Assembly: GCA_016648135.1 (NCBI GenBank)
Contig: JADDOH010023149.1
Coordinates: 62,001 to 126,000 of the forward strand
Reading direction: 5' to 3'
Origin: Agrypnia vestita
Lineage: Eukaryota > Arthropoda > Insecta > Trichoptera > Phryganeidae
DNA: 64,000 nucleotides
Positions 44,341 to 57,123 of this stretch are shown one piece after another. Both the position numbers and the translations under genes were made by a program. The stretch's first letter is position 1. Each line of letters starts with the position of its first letter. The notes under the pieces were generated by a model. The model was not told the DNA's origin. It did no database searches and saw only the letters and a list, made by a program, of their open reading frames with translations.

Positions 44341-44389
44341 TACCTAATTGTGTGATTATTAAATAACGAAATAATGTCAATTAGCCCCG

Positions 44390-44416
44390 AGCCCGCGTCG
44401 CGTATAACCCGTCAAA
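44390..44416 (-). mobile_element. Helitron-type 3' hairpin relic
   Basis: The minus strand has CCGTCA-TTTT-TGACGG followed by GTTA, as in the Helitron 3' ends above, but the CTAG terminus is lost. Confidence 0.4.
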
Positions 44417-44633
44417 AATGACGGAAAATTGGTTCGTATCATTGCTAAGCACTAGTATATATTAATATAATATTTTTGGCGGTACACGGAAAGGAAGTAT
44501 ATACCACATATTCTATTAACTCTTTTTTCCTTTCTTCTTACTTTCGCTTTCGTGTGATTTTTATTATTATTTGTAACATGTGCTTTTAAAGGCTTTATTA
44601 TTTGGTACGTTATTACTGGTCTAATGATAGTAC

Positions 44634-45165
44634 TGTCACATGGCGTGGCTAGGAAGAGGACAAACGAAAACACTGAAAATTAATTATCGATTTATTAATT
44701 GAAAATTAACTAATTATTCAATGTACAAAGCCGCTTATAACACGAATTAAACTTAACGCTATTCTTTAATCTTCATTGTTTCGCAATATATCAATTCGTC
44801 TATAAACTCGTTATTATCGCTTGGTAACACTTATTTGTGGCTCGAAAAATATTCGATTCTCGCACATATAAGTTGCTTTGGTTTATTTCGCCATTTAGAT
44901 ACACCGCTTGATTACTTCGTTTTATTTATCGCTTCTATTATCTCACGACTCTACTCGCCACGGCGTATTTCCGCAATTATTGCCTGAAATGCTGGTTTTA
45001 TCGAACTTCGTAGATTATTCTAGTGTTTAGGAGAAGATTTCCGTCGCTTCTGGGCTTTTCTAGACTTTTGAAGACTATTTCAGAGCCTTCAGTTATGTTT
45101 TTCTGCAGTGACATCATAAGAGATTCGATCAGTGCATAATTTCTTCTGTTTGTCATTCCATGACA
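44634..45165 (-). mobile_element. solo LTR (gypsy-type), family L1
   Basis: The minus strand starts TGTCATGGAATGACA and ends TAGCCACGCCATGTGACA. It shares GTCTAGAAA, AGAAGCGACG, TCCTAAACACTAGAATAATC with 27446-27928. The flanking 4-mers GTAC and GTAT could be a decayed duplication. Confidence 0.6.
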
Positions 45166-45793
45166 GTATTGTAGAAAAGGAATTAAGTGTTATTATTATA
45201 CATCATATTTCAATTTACAGTTGAAGGTAAAGGAACACTAACCCACGTCTCGGGCGAAGCTGGATAGTAAAACTAATTAATAATAATAATCAAATAATTT
45301 CTAAATACTAGTAAACGATGTTATGATTAAATTAGTTAGAGTTCTCTCCACGGCGCTCTGTGATCCTGGCAGCCCGCTTGAAGGAAGACGTGCTCGTACA
45401 ATAATACACATATTAAATAAAATGATTTCCAGATAGCACACGTGTGGCGTGCGGCTGACGTGTGTTTGATTTCTGGCGCTCCTTGGCCGGCCCCACTATC
45501 GCCGGCATGATGAAGAGAGCCCGGCCACCCTGTAGCTGCGAGTGCACAAACGGATATCCGTGTGCCTTTCTTACTCAAACACAGGGTGGCTGCCGGCAAT
45601 ATCACAAGACAATACTACACCCTTACGGTGGAATCGCTTCACTCATTTGATAACACATTTTATTTTTTAAATTAAACATATCGTTAGATATCATTGAAAT
45701 ATTTGACAGATACTTCGTGGTGCAACGTTACAATTTAAAATATGTTTTACTTTACTTTTTAATACACACACACATAATGAGTTATTAAAAAAT
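45166..45793. other. unclassified; GC-richer patch
   Basis: 45340-45620 is GC-richer. Opposing frames (45336-45605 minus, 45462-45650 plus) overlap and neither is recognisable. Confidence 0.35.
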
Positions 45794-45838
45794 TACTACG
45801 ATAGTTTCGAGAGGAGCAGTCCCTCTCATCATCAGGTA
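45794..45838 (-). ncRNA. hammerhead ribozyme motif (PLE type)
   Basis: Minus strand: stem I TAC/GTA, CTGATGA (45829-45835), stem II GAGAGG...CCTCTC (perfect 6 bp), GAAA, stem III AC-TATC-GT, cleavage motif GTA. Core complete. Confidence 0.7.
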
Positions 45839-46168
45839 TAGATAATAGCTAACTTAAATACAAAATTTATCAATCAAATCGTGTAGGTCAGGGGTGCGCG
45901 CGGTGGAGAGGGGTATTTTTTCAAAAAGTTCTAAATTCTAGAAAAACACTAAAATATAAATAATATCACATTTCAGTCCACTTCACCAATCCTAGAGCTT
46001 TTTGAGGGAAAAAATACCCTTCCTCACCGTGAGCCCCCCTTGTAACGATATTGGCCTATTCAAATAGACATTGCTGAAAAATTATACGAAAATATCTATC
46101 TGCTAAAAGCTCATGATAAGGAGAAGCCCCACAATTCATAAATACTCTATAATTAAATATTTGCCGGA
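45839..46168. other. unclassified intergenic sequence
   Basis: Nothing recognised. Confidence 0.35.
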
Positions 46169-49100
46169 TAAGTAGGTGCGGGCCTTTATTATTTCTTATT
46201 AGCCTTTATTATTTCTGCACGCGGGCGTGTAAAGCAGGCTTTATGTTATTTTATTTTGATGAAGCGAGCCAATCAAAAACGGTTGTCCGCGGCACGGATT
46301 CGGCCAATAAGAGGCATTCTAAGAGATAGACCTTTACCTTTACACGTCGGTTGGAGTCAAAAATGGCGAGAAATTTTGACTATATAAGCCATACAAATTC
46401 GAGGATTAGCCCTTCTTTCTTCAGCATCAACGTCGGCCGGAGGCTCTTGTGGAGAGAGGACCAAAATACCATCAGTGAGTCACAGAGGCAGCAACACTCG
46501 AAGATACAGCTAAGCATTTTCAATATTATTTATTTCTATTGCCTTTTTCGTGTATTCAATTTAGAACTTTCTGGATCGTAACAAATATTGATACATGTTG
46601 TGGATTGTTTTGTTACGTATTTTGGGCCTAGGGATAATTATTACTATACGCGCATCAGATTTAATATACAAGAAATCGTAATATTGCGGCTGTGATAATT
46701 CCAGCGGGTGAATTATTGCATAACGCTTATGAAATATTTAATTCTGTCGCTGTTCATATGAAAAATCATTTAAATTTGATATTCATATATTACCAAAGAT
46801 ATAAAGGCTTTAAAATGGAATATTTTACTGACGAAGGGTGTTTCGTGTTTGTTTGTGGGATTTGAAATTCAGAATAATTACGTATATTTAATGTCGCGAG
46901 GTTCGGAATGTACGAGAGATTCTTCAGGGCGGATGTATCTTTATGCAAAAGAATGCTATGTTATCTATACTGGCGATTGAATACACGGATTTCTATATGA
47001 TTTGTATTATTTTGGGGATAATTAAGATCGGAGTATTTATGTGGTTTTGATATCTCGATTGTCAGTGTGATATAAATTCAGATCGTGCGAGAAGTTTCCT
47101 ACAAATAATATATTTTAAAAATGAATCTGGATTTTATATTTATTTTATTAAAACACGGATGTGAGATTATTGGACAAGGTACATGTTTGTATTGCGTATC
47201 ATTGGGCAATCGTTTTAAACACGATTTGTTCCTATCAAGTTCTTATAAAGACGTGTTTCGAATTGTATATATTGTATAGAAATAATTAATTTAGATGCAG
47301 TCGGTCTTCAGCTAAGGATCGCGGAATTTTGTACTAACGAGCAACATTCTCGATGGAAGGAAAGCGAAAGGCTGCACAGGCGGTGGTATTTGCTCGATTT
47401 TGGAGAGGACCCGTTATATTACTTCGGATCAGGATGCCATCTCCGAAGCAGAAACTACAGAAATAAGATAAGAACCTTTTATATTATTTATTCTTTATTT
47501 TCTTATGTGTATCAAATGGAATGTTCGTGCTATATAATTTGTCATTGTCACAAGGTCACTATTCATTTCATTACGTGGGTTCAGAGTTCGACGGTAGCGG
47601 ACGCGGTAACAAGTTGGTACTTGTCGGGACGTGACGTCGGAATTATTTCTTAATTATCTTTAGGATACAAGCGAGGTCATTACACGTGCATTCTGCATTT
47701 CAAACGTTTTACTAACATATATAAATACATATTATTGCGTTTTACAAATTGAATAGGTTCGCGGAAAATAGGTATTTCGCCCGGTTGTGCAATATTAACT
47801 TCCAACGTAGCATAATGAGATCTTATTACCGGCGCTAGACTCTTAAGGTTAGGCACGCGGGGATTATAAATGGGATAATGAACGAGAACCGAATGGGGAA
47901 GTTCGTCTCTTCATGGTCGGGAGGCGAGGAGTCGTACGTCTTTCACGCCCCGTGATCTTGGGAGGCTGAATTTCGATTGTGGAAAAAGATGAAGTTGGAT
48001 CTACTCGCGTGGCAAGACAGGGTCGAATGTCGGAGCGCGCGTTCTCGGCTATGGAGTCTGATTAGATTAGAGAGACATCTTAGGTTTGGGACTAGGTAAG
48101 GCCATCTTAACTGTATCTACCCGGTTAAGACAGGGTTTTAAAGCCAAGAATTACAGGATGGTCTGAAGGTCCTGGAGCGGCGACCCTCAAAGATCTAAGG
48201 GGAAGAACCTCTCACGTCTTTTCGGGCCCCTTGGTGCGACGAGCTCGGGCTCTGTTTATGAATGTTTATTAACTCCGTACTCAAGGACGAGATAGGACGT
48301 TCCTCATGAACGAGAAATTATAAGATGCAGGTAGCAGTTCGACAATCAATACTGTGCTCGGGACCGCTTTAATGAACGAGATCTGTTAGCAGTTTAACAA
48401 TCAACTTTTATGATCGGGACCGCATTCAGGAGCGCGATGGCATTACTAACACCATCATACTCATCATTCATCACCTTTTCTAACTTGCTGTATACAGAGA
48501 CCTTCGGGGTTCTCCTTTCCCGGCCAGCGAGAAACATATCAGGAATTACACAATCAACTGTAATAAACATGCTGATTTACCACCATTTAATATCTCTAGT
48601 CAATAAGACTACACCGTGGGATCATTCACATCAACTATAAATGGCGATGCTAACATGGCTCTGACTGACGCGCTCAAGGAAGAGTCTTTTCCAGTCACCC
48701 AGTTAGTTCATTCAGCCTTTAACCAGCAGTAAACATCATAATACTCCGGCTTATGTAGCCGCAACGTGGGATCCTCATCATATACACCAGTCAATTTGAC
48801 TGCCCCGCGGGACAATATACAAACCTTAATATCAGACGCGGGATTTCTTCCTGATATGTTTGTCGCCGGGGGGCGAGGACTTCGGAGGATTCCAGCAGGA
48901 GCAATAGAGTCTCGGCTTGATCTTGGTCTGCAGATTAGCATGGGAAGCTATTAATTACGCAGGTGGTAGCTACCGGGTACAGCGTTGTCGATGGGGCTGT
49001 ACCCCCTTCCGTAGAGGAGGGTAACCTAAAATCTACGTAAAAGTAAAATCAGAATCAACTTGACTCTTATAAAATATGACTTATGAAAGAATCGAAAATT

Positions 49101-50153
49101 TCGATTTAGAATCTCGGGCTGTGATAATGTCAGACAAAGCTTGCCCCGAGCCTCTGTTGCGCCTAGTTGTTATGAATATATGTTTACTCTTTCCACTATA
49201 TACCATGAACAGATAAATCAGGCCGAAGACCACCGATCGCGCCAGTTGTAAGCATTGTATGTATGTATTCTGGAGAACCCAGCCGTTAATTTGCATTTTG
49301 AGTATTGTGTGTGTGTTTAATAAGTATAACCGTGTATTAATCGACCGTGATTTATCTAATCTGGATGACCGGCAGATCCAGTATACTATTGCATTAAAAA
49401 AAAATACGTAATAAAAATAAATATTGCGTGTTGTTGCGCAATATTAGCGCTAAGTTCCTATTATGTACCGTCGGTTGTATTATGTGGATACCAAGTTATA
49501 CTCAGAGCGCCCTAGGCTGTATTTCGCAAGTGGTATTTATCTATCTGAATATTCCATCGTAATCGTGACCCCGCACTCAGCCGTGGAATCCGTCCACAGG
49601 TGCTAATATGAGACCTCGGTAACCAGGCGGCATCGTTCTAGGCGAAAAATCTACGTAGACATATTTATGTTCGCGACGCCGCTACCGGATGCGAGGAAAT
49701 GACGGATGCGCCGCCATGAAAGGCGATTTTGTTAGTCTGTTCAATCGATCGTCGTTTTGAGTCCGGCTCATGTTGCGCGTTAATAATGTTAGGTTAGTTT
49801 CACCTCGTATGAATACAATGGCATTTCTTCTGCTACGCTACCAAAAGTACTGGGTAACCGCGTCACATCGAGGAGTCCTATATTACTATCACTAGACGAT
49901 TACTGGCCAAATTATATGTTAGACTAAACGTAAACTTAATTCAATCACGTAAATAAATTTTAAACATAGCTTTGAGCTTGCAAAAGCAGATCTCAAATAA
50001 TATATTAGACTTTTAATAAATGAACTTAAAGTAAAATCGCTTTTAAAACTTTTCTTAAAGCCTTCTCTTTTAAACTTTCGATTTAAACTTCTTTAAAAAA
50101 AAATAAGAGCTTTACCCCAAAATACACACCCCCCACAACGGCAAACGTCACAA
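46169..50153 (+). repeat. long promoter-bearing non-coding repeat R, copy 1
   Basis: About 4 kb. The 5' part has a GC-balanced promoter (TATATAA at 46381), then a long transcribed-looking stretch without coding capacity. From 47954 it is near-identical to 54245-56398 (roughly 25 differences counted plus a ~46-bp gap). The 5' part and the structured middle match 61823-64000 at much lower identity. The ends (GTAGGTGCG... to ...AACGTCACA) might be those of a very long LTR, but no internal retroelement region is seen. Confidence 0.65.
46375..46430 (+). promoter_or_regulatory. TATA-type RNA polymerase II promoter of repeat R
   Basis: TATATAAG at 46381, then GATTAGCCCTTC about 25 nt downstream. 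The corresponding position of copy 3 has TATAAAAG and ACTCAGCCCTTC, so TATA and initiator region are kept while the surroundings diverged. Confidence 0.5.
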
Positions 50154-50354
50154 GGTGAACGTCGCACTTTGTAGAGTCATCACTTAAGCCAGTTCATACA
50201 GGTTGTAAGCCCTGGGTAATTAAGTTACACTATATATAAATTCAGCGATGGAAAAAAACATTCAAAGCAAAAAAACTATGTTTTTTTAATTTTTATTCAA
50301 TTCGTATTTACATATCATTAATGAATAATCTTTGTGTTGAGAGAATTAAAAATA
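50154..50354. other. partial family X copy
   Basis: CATCACTTAAGCCAGTTCAT and TTGTAAGCCC match family X in inverse orientation. Confidence 0.4.
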
Positions 50355-50900
50355 AAAAAAAACTAACCCATAAAAACCAAGTTTTTATTATACTCCCTTT
50401 CTTTGTAAATTAAGTTTACCATCATGTAATTAAATAATTGATTGACTGAAAATGAAACATGTCTAGACAAATATCTATGTCAAAAATCTCTAAAAATATA
50501 TCTTTATTATTTGATTTCTTCCCAAAAAACCGAAGTGTGCTGTCATCTGTGAACCAATTGTCATAAATTTTCGAAATTCGTAGTGAAGTACCTACTATAC
50601 CTACCGATAAAGTAATTAAAATTTTAAATATCCCGTGACGTTATCGGGCCGCCGCCGCCGTTGGTAGCTTTTGTAATGATTCCAATTTGAAAAAACCATT
50701 AAAAATGTGAAAAATCCAAAATTATACTATAATTATTATTATTTTTGAACAAAAATTTGAAAAATCTTCTTGATTGTCGCCACAAGTCTGCTTGCAAAGT
50801 TTTAGCTCGATTGGATCACGAGAAAAGGGATAAAAATCGATCCAAAGTTTTATCGTCAAGGAAACGAGCAAGCAGACGAGTTAAAAGAAAGGAAGTAATA
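50355..50900 (-). repeat. repeat family D
   Basis: Inverse of the copy at 60201: AACCCATAAAAACCAAGTTT, then GATTGTCGCCACAAGTCTGC, GATCACGAGAAAAGGGATAA, ending at AGACGAGTTAAAAGAAAGGA. Longest copy, with extra internal sequence (50460-50700). Confidence 0.65.
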
Positions 50901-50949
50901 AAACAAATCAATCCACAATTCGGCTAATCCAAATAAAAAACGTATCTGA

Positions 50950-51190
50950 ATATGCTTTGGTACATTTGAACTTTTCACGTAGAATGCCGTGGGGCAGAAA
51001 ACCTGAAGAAATCGGTCGTCTAGGGCAGCGTCCCGAGAAATGGAGCGAGAGGAAGTTTGCCGGTACGATGGAGAAGCGATCAAATAAAGAGCTGACCGGG
51101 GTCGGCCTGACCGCGGCGGGGGGTCGGTCGCCCGGACTGCGGTCCAGATCCGCAGCCACAATGGACCGACGAAGAAGATCAATATTAACT
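50950..51190. other. GC-rich island
   Basis: About 240 bp with open frames on both strands (50856-51182 minus, 50957-51199 plus). No recognised domain. Confidence 0.35.
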
Positions 51191-51528
51191 CTTATGTAAA
51201 TTCAGTGATCTGTGTCCCTTCGTTAATTTAATCATCTATTTTGTTAATTCCACTACATATTATATGCGAAACTACCCACTATAGTGAAGCATACAATATT
51301 ATAATACAAAATTGGAATACAATATCCATTTTAGATAACGATTATTTTAAATATGTTTCATCACCATAACATATTTTTTAAATATGTTTTATCATCCAAA
51401 TTTATAAATCAATTTTCGAATTCTATTTTCGAACTAATTTATCCTTTTTTATGTTGTTAGCGTTAACTTTGTGCTTGGACATAATTATTAATTTTAAAAA
51501 ACTGACTGGAGTAATTTTACGTCTGCCG
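51191..51528. other. AT-rich unclassified sequence
   Basis: Contains GTTAACTTTGTGCTTGGACA near 51461, resembling a PLE boundary. Confidence 0.35.
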
Positions 51529-51556
51529 GCTTCGATAAGACCGTATCTTGTTGTCC
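51529..51556 (-). ncRNA. strongly decayed hammerhead-like motif
   Basis: Minus strand GACAACAAGATACGGTCTTATC followed by GAAGCCGGC keeps the general spacing of the other motifs. The CTGANGA core is lost. Confidence 0.25.
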
Positions 51557-52849
51557 GGGAGAGTGGTGTAGTATGACTTTATTTTATTTAGAGTTGTAAA
51601 ATCCAACTTAAAAATGTTTGGTTTACATCAGTATAGTTTGTTAATGTATAAGTTTTTATTTTATTTTTGGAACGCAACCCAATGATAGATAATATAATTA
51701 ATTCATAAAAAAAAATTGAAATAAATATGATCGATCATTAACTTGTATGATATCACAAAATTTTTCAAAGATTACTAATTGTAAATAAAGAGAAAACAAT
51801 TATTGCAAATATAAGAAAATAGTTCCATTTCTGTGTCAAGAAAATAATGGAGAAAAAACAATTAACATGAAACATTTAGGGCACTTAGGTACAGTGCAAG
51901 CAAGAGAAACTTATTAAAAAATATTAATATATTTCTAACTATGCCTATTCGGGCTACAACAAACGTGACTTCTTGATAAAATATAATGAATCATGAACAA
52001 GAAATATTGAATTGCATACCTTTTAATTTATATTTATAATGGTTGGGCAGGAGAAGGGGGATTATCGAGGGGAGAGGGTTTGTTAGAGGGTTGGGGATGG
52101 TTTAATCTTAAGTTTTTCCTACTCATTATTTAGGATTCAGCGCAAAACCTAGGATGCATTCCTTAAGTCACTCAGCCTTTTTCTCGTGAAATAAATGAAT
52201 GGTTGCACTCTAGGATTCTGAGGACTCCACTCACCTTCCTCCTGTCTGAACCAAGTTCTACATACATTGATATTATATATTTAAGGCCTGCGTATAAAAA
52301 TGATACTCCTCTCCTCCCAATTCCTTAATTCAAATTACAATTAAATCCGAATGTCGGATAAAGCCGGACAGCTTATATATTCCCTGCAATAATCGCACGG
52401 TAAAAGCTAGCGTTTTATTTTGTTTGGAACAATGCCTGTCACTCAATCATAATAATAATGATATTCATGTCAAGAAATTTTTATCGTTGCATAAAAAAAC
52501 GTATTTCAATATAATATATTCCATATATTTTCCATTTATAGGATTAACATGATCATGTTACATTGAACAAATTTGTTATTATTTTAAAAAATAGTTAAAA
52601 TTGTTATGATCATATTGTTATTATACTTTGACGTCGACCAGCTGCAAAACCACTGCATTATCATCAGGACAAAGGAAAAACTGTCTAAATTAATTAATAT
52701 CGGAATGGATAAAGTGGGATGTATCCCACTTTATGTAACTGTTTTATATAAACACCCACCAGTTGTAAATGAGCGATCTATATAGGCGTAAATTTGAGGG
52801 AACAGGTTGCAGATCAAGATTTAAGGCCTAATATGGTACGATACCCGGA
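51557..52849. other. AT-rich intergenic sequence
   Basis: 52030-52110 is G-rich. 52635-52668 contains a CTGATGA on the minus strand without a GAAA partner. No gene. Confidence 0.35.
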
Positions 52850-53170
52850 GAAAAGTGGATTTTGATGAACTTGTAACTTGGAGCACGGCACACCGCCCCA
52901 AATATTCTGAGGAACGAAAGCCAAGAAGGCTGCAGTGGGTGGGAGATATAGCAAGGGAAGATGAGTCCCGTTACATGCACACGGCCCTTAAACACCAGCA
53001 ACAGGAACGAGACCAAGAGGAAGACCATTAAAAACATGGGTGGATTATGTGAAAACAAGCCTTCAGGAAGTGAGAGAGCGCCATATAGGCTGGACTATAA
53101 AGGTCATGTCAAGTGATGATCGAGACTACCAACAATCATGGAGTTTCGAGTCGTCTAAGGTCGCTAAATA
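52850..53170 (+). pseudogene. non-LTR RT C-terminal fragment
   Basis: Frames read FDELVTWSTAHRPKYSEERK, PRRLQWVGDIAREDESRYMH, then RPRGRPLKTWVDYVKTSLQE and DDRDYQQSWSFESSKVAK. This is another RT tail (LQWxGHxxR, GRPxKTWxD). Frameshifted. Confidence 0.7.
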
Positions 53171-54244
53171 AGAAAAAGGGTCCATGACCGGTATTATGGT
53201 CGGAAGAAGTTATGTATAAATCATCGTTATGTTGAATACTGGATGAGCAATATAATTATTCAGGCATAAGTACTTCAACTGAAAAATATTCATTTAACAT
53301 AACATTTAAGGCCACTAGCCATAACAGTTATCAGCACAACGCAGAAATGTTTTGCTGTCAGTATAATAAATCTATGAGTAGGTATATGGACTAACGACAA
53401 TCAGTTCATATATTCAATGTCTTGGAATCGACGATTTAAAGACATTTATCGCCGCAGCATCGCAGACAAACGATGCGTCGAATTCAAAAAAGTAAGTATT
53501 TTTATAAAAGTTCAAATTCTTACTCGCTTTCACGTGTTGTCGATTTTCGGCCTAAAATGGTACCTAAGATATTCGAAGGCTTTGAAACTACGCAACTTTG
53601 ACACCCACACTGAATGTTGAATGAATGAATGTGTATATGTTTTGGTTACAAATATTTGACAATAACGTCGTTTTTGCAATTAATAATTTATCGAATATCA
53701 CTTTTAATTATTTTTGGCATGGTGACAAAGAAAAACTTCTCAAAAAACATCGACAATTATATAAAAAACAGAAGTCTATAGAAACTTTTTTGGCATTTTG
53801 ATTTTTTATAGTTCTAATTTTCAATTAAATAATCAGTCATTCGTTATCTTCTGATTTCAGCATCATTATGATTTGTATTCGATTCAAGATTGACGACAAC
53901 ACATTATTTATATTACTGGAATACCTAAAACATTACTTATATTACTAATAATTTATATTACCTACACATTATTTATATTAATAATGAATTTTTGACAGTT
54001 TAATGAATGCGCGCGCATTTGTTCTCGCATTTCCGTTACATGCTGCGCACTTTGCGCGTGCGCAACTTCCGTTACAAAACAAAATTCGAATCCAAATTCG
54101 CCAAAAACGCATAAAAAAATAAAATAAAAAATGCCTGTTTCAATTTGTCACACAAACAGAGATCAAATCACTATTAGGCCTACTCCACATAGACATAACT
54201 TGAACGTATTTCAGTGAATTTCATCTACACATTTTTTTGATTTT
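53171..54244. other. AT-rich intergenic sequence
   Basis: Nothing recognised. Open frame 53417-53620 shows no family resemblance. Confidence 0.4.
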
Positions 54245-56398
54245 GATCTTGGGAGGCTGAATTTCGATTGTGGAAAAAGATGAAGTTAGATCTACTCGCG
54301 TGGCAAGACAGGGTCGAATGTCGGAGCGCGCGTTCTCGGCTATGGAGTCTGATTAGATTAGAGAGATATCTTAGGTTTGGGACTAGGTAAGGCCATCTTA
54401 ACTGTATCTACCCGGTTAAGACAGGGTTTTAAAGCCAAGAATTACAGGATGGTCTGAAGGTCCTGGAGCGGCGACCCTCAAAGATCTAAGGGGAAGAACC
54501 TCTCACGTCTTTTCGGGCCCCTTGGTGCGACGAGCTCGGGCTCTGTTTATGAATGTATTAACTCCGTACTTAAGGACGAGATAGGACGTTCCTCATGAAC
54601 GAGAAATTATAAGATGCAGGTAGCAGTTCGACAGTCAATACTTATGCTCGGGGCCGCTTTAATGAACGAGATCTGTTAGCAGTTTAACAATCAATTTTTA
54701 TGATCGGGACCGCATTCAGGCGCGCGATGGCATTACTAACACCATCATTCTCATCAGTCACCACCTTTTCTAACTTGCTGTATACAGAGACCTTCGGGGT
54801 TCTCCTTTCCCGGCCAGCGAGAAACATATCAGGAATTACACAATCAACTGTAATAAACATGCTGATTTACCACCATTTAATATCTCTAGTCAATAAGACT
54901 ACACCGTGGGATCATTCACATCAATTATAAATGGCGATGCTAACATGGCTCTGACTGACGCGCTCAAGGAAGAGTCTTTTCCAGTCACCCAGTTAGTTCA
55001 TTCAGCCTTTAACCAGCAGTAAACATCATAATACTCCGGCTTATGTAGCCGCAACGTGGGATCCTCATCATATACACCAGTCAATTTGACTGCCCCGCGG
55101 GACAATATACAAACCTTAATATCAGACGCGGGATTTCTTCCTGATATGTTTGTCGCCGGGAGGCGAGGACTTCGGAGGATTCCAGCAGGAGCAATAGAGT
55201 CTCGGCTTGATCTTGGTCTGCAGATTAGCATGGGAAGCTATTAAATTACGCAGGTGGTAGCTACCGGGTACAGCGTTGTCGCTGGGGCTGTACCCCCCTT
55301 CGTAGAGAAGGGTAACCTAAAATCTACGTAAAAGTAAAATCAGAATCAACTTGCCTCTTATAAAATATGACTTATGAAAGAATCGAAAATTTCGATTTTG
55401 AATCTCGGGCTGTGATAATGTCAGACAAAGCTTGCCCCGAGCCTCTGTTGCGCCTAGTTGTTATGAATATATGTTTACTCTTTCCACTATATACCATGAA
55501 CAGATCAATCAGGCCGAAGACCACCGATCGCGCCAGTTGTAAGCATTGTATGTATGTATTCTGGAGAACCCAGCCGTTAATTTGCATTTTGAGTATTGTG
55601 TGTGTGTTTAATAAGTATAACCGTGTATTAATCGACCGTGATTTATCTAATCCGGATGACCGGCAGGTCCAGTATACTATTGCATTAAAAAAAAAATACG
55701 TAATAAAAATAAATATTGCGTGTTATTGCGCAATATTAGCGCTTAGTTCCTATTATGTACCGTCGGTTGTATTATGTGGATACCAAGTTATACTCAGAGC
55801 GCCCTAGGCTGTATTTCGCAAGTGGTATTTATCTATCTGAATATTCCATCGTAATCGTGACCCCGCACTTAGCCGTGGAATCCGTCCACAGGTGCTAATA
55901 TGAGACCTCGGTAACCAGGCGGCATCGTTCTAGGCGAAAAATCTACGTAGACATATTTATGTTCGCGACGCCGCTACCGGATGCGAGGAAATGACGGATG
56001 CGCCGCCATGAAAGGCGATTTTGTTAGTCTGTTCAATCGATCGTCGTTTTGAGTCCGGCTCATGTTGCGCGTTAATAATGTTAGGTTAGTTTCACCTCGT
56101 ATGAATACAATGGCATTTCTTCTGCTACGCTACCAAAAGTACTGGGTAACCGCGTCACATCGAGGAGTCCTATATTACTATCACTAGACGATTACTGGCC
56201 AAATTATATGTTAGACTAAACGTAAACTTAATTCAATCACGTAAATAAATTTTAAACATAGCTTGAGCTTGCAAAAGCAGATCTCAAATAATATATTAGA
56301 CTTTTAATAAATGAACTTAAAGTAAAATCGCTTTTAAAACTTTTCTTAAAGCCTGCTCTTTTAAACTGCACACCCCCCCACAACGGCAAACGTCACAC
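54245..56398 (+). repeat. long repeat R, copy 2 (5'-truncated)
   Basis: Begins at TGATCTTGGGAGGCTG, equivalent to 47954 of copy 1, and ends at the same 3' boundary (CAAACGTCACA). About 98-99% identical to copy 1. A 146-codon plus frame (55367-55807) exists here only because a TAA in copy 1 reads TCA here; it is not conserved as a protein. Confidence 0.8.
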
Positions 56399-57119
56399 CT
56401 TGGCAACAACAGCTCACTTCTACTATGTTATCAACCGTAAAAACATACCTCTATTTGAACCTGCTACTGGGTCTTTAAAACCTTTTACCCAGATAGACAA
56501 TCGGTCATTCAAAAAAATATGAGGTAAAAAATAATATTTATTGCGAAAACAAAAATAAGAAAATAACTCCATGCCGATATGGCTATAAAATTTAACGTAC
56601 TTCAAAAATATAAGCTTCAGTCGTAGGTACACTTTATTTATGATGGAAAAAAATTAGCATAGATATTTATGATTTTACTGTTGATGTACAATAGAACAAC
56701 AAAAAACTAAAACAATATATTCGTAGATTTGTGACTTCCATAGAAACATCCTGCACAAGAATGGGATAAAATAATTCAGACTCAAACTTTTTTGGAACGA
56801 CGCAATATACAAATAAATAAAATGTTCATGAATTTTCATCGTTTTACTGTCGGCCGAAAAATCATAACCGATTTATTTATAAATAAATCACGCTTTAGGT
56901 AAAACTATTGTCACGAAATATTCCAATATGCTTTGAATATAAGTTATTTGCTGTCTGCAATATTCTGTGTTGTACCCAGCAAATATCTCACGAATATTTA
57001 CAGAAACGTATAGGGAACGTTCAAACGATTTATTATATTGAAGCGCTACGGATTCTACACAGATTTAATGCATTTCTAGCAAGTGGCTAGCGAGTCTTGT
57101 GTAGTTTAGTTCTAGTGAC
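56399..57119. other. AT-rich intergenic sequence
   Basis: Nothing recognised. Confidence 0.4.
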
Positions 57120-57123
57120 TTAA

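Noticed and set aside
46829..46850. hammerhead candidate CTGACGA
   Set aside because: No GAAA and no stem II.
52635..52668. hammerhead candidate (minus strand CTGATGA)
   Set aside because: The GAAA arm is absent at the expected position.
55367..55807. 146-codon open frame as a gene
   Set aside because: It is the longest frame in the window but lies in repeat R, and the near-identical copy 1 has an in-frame stop. No domain recognised.
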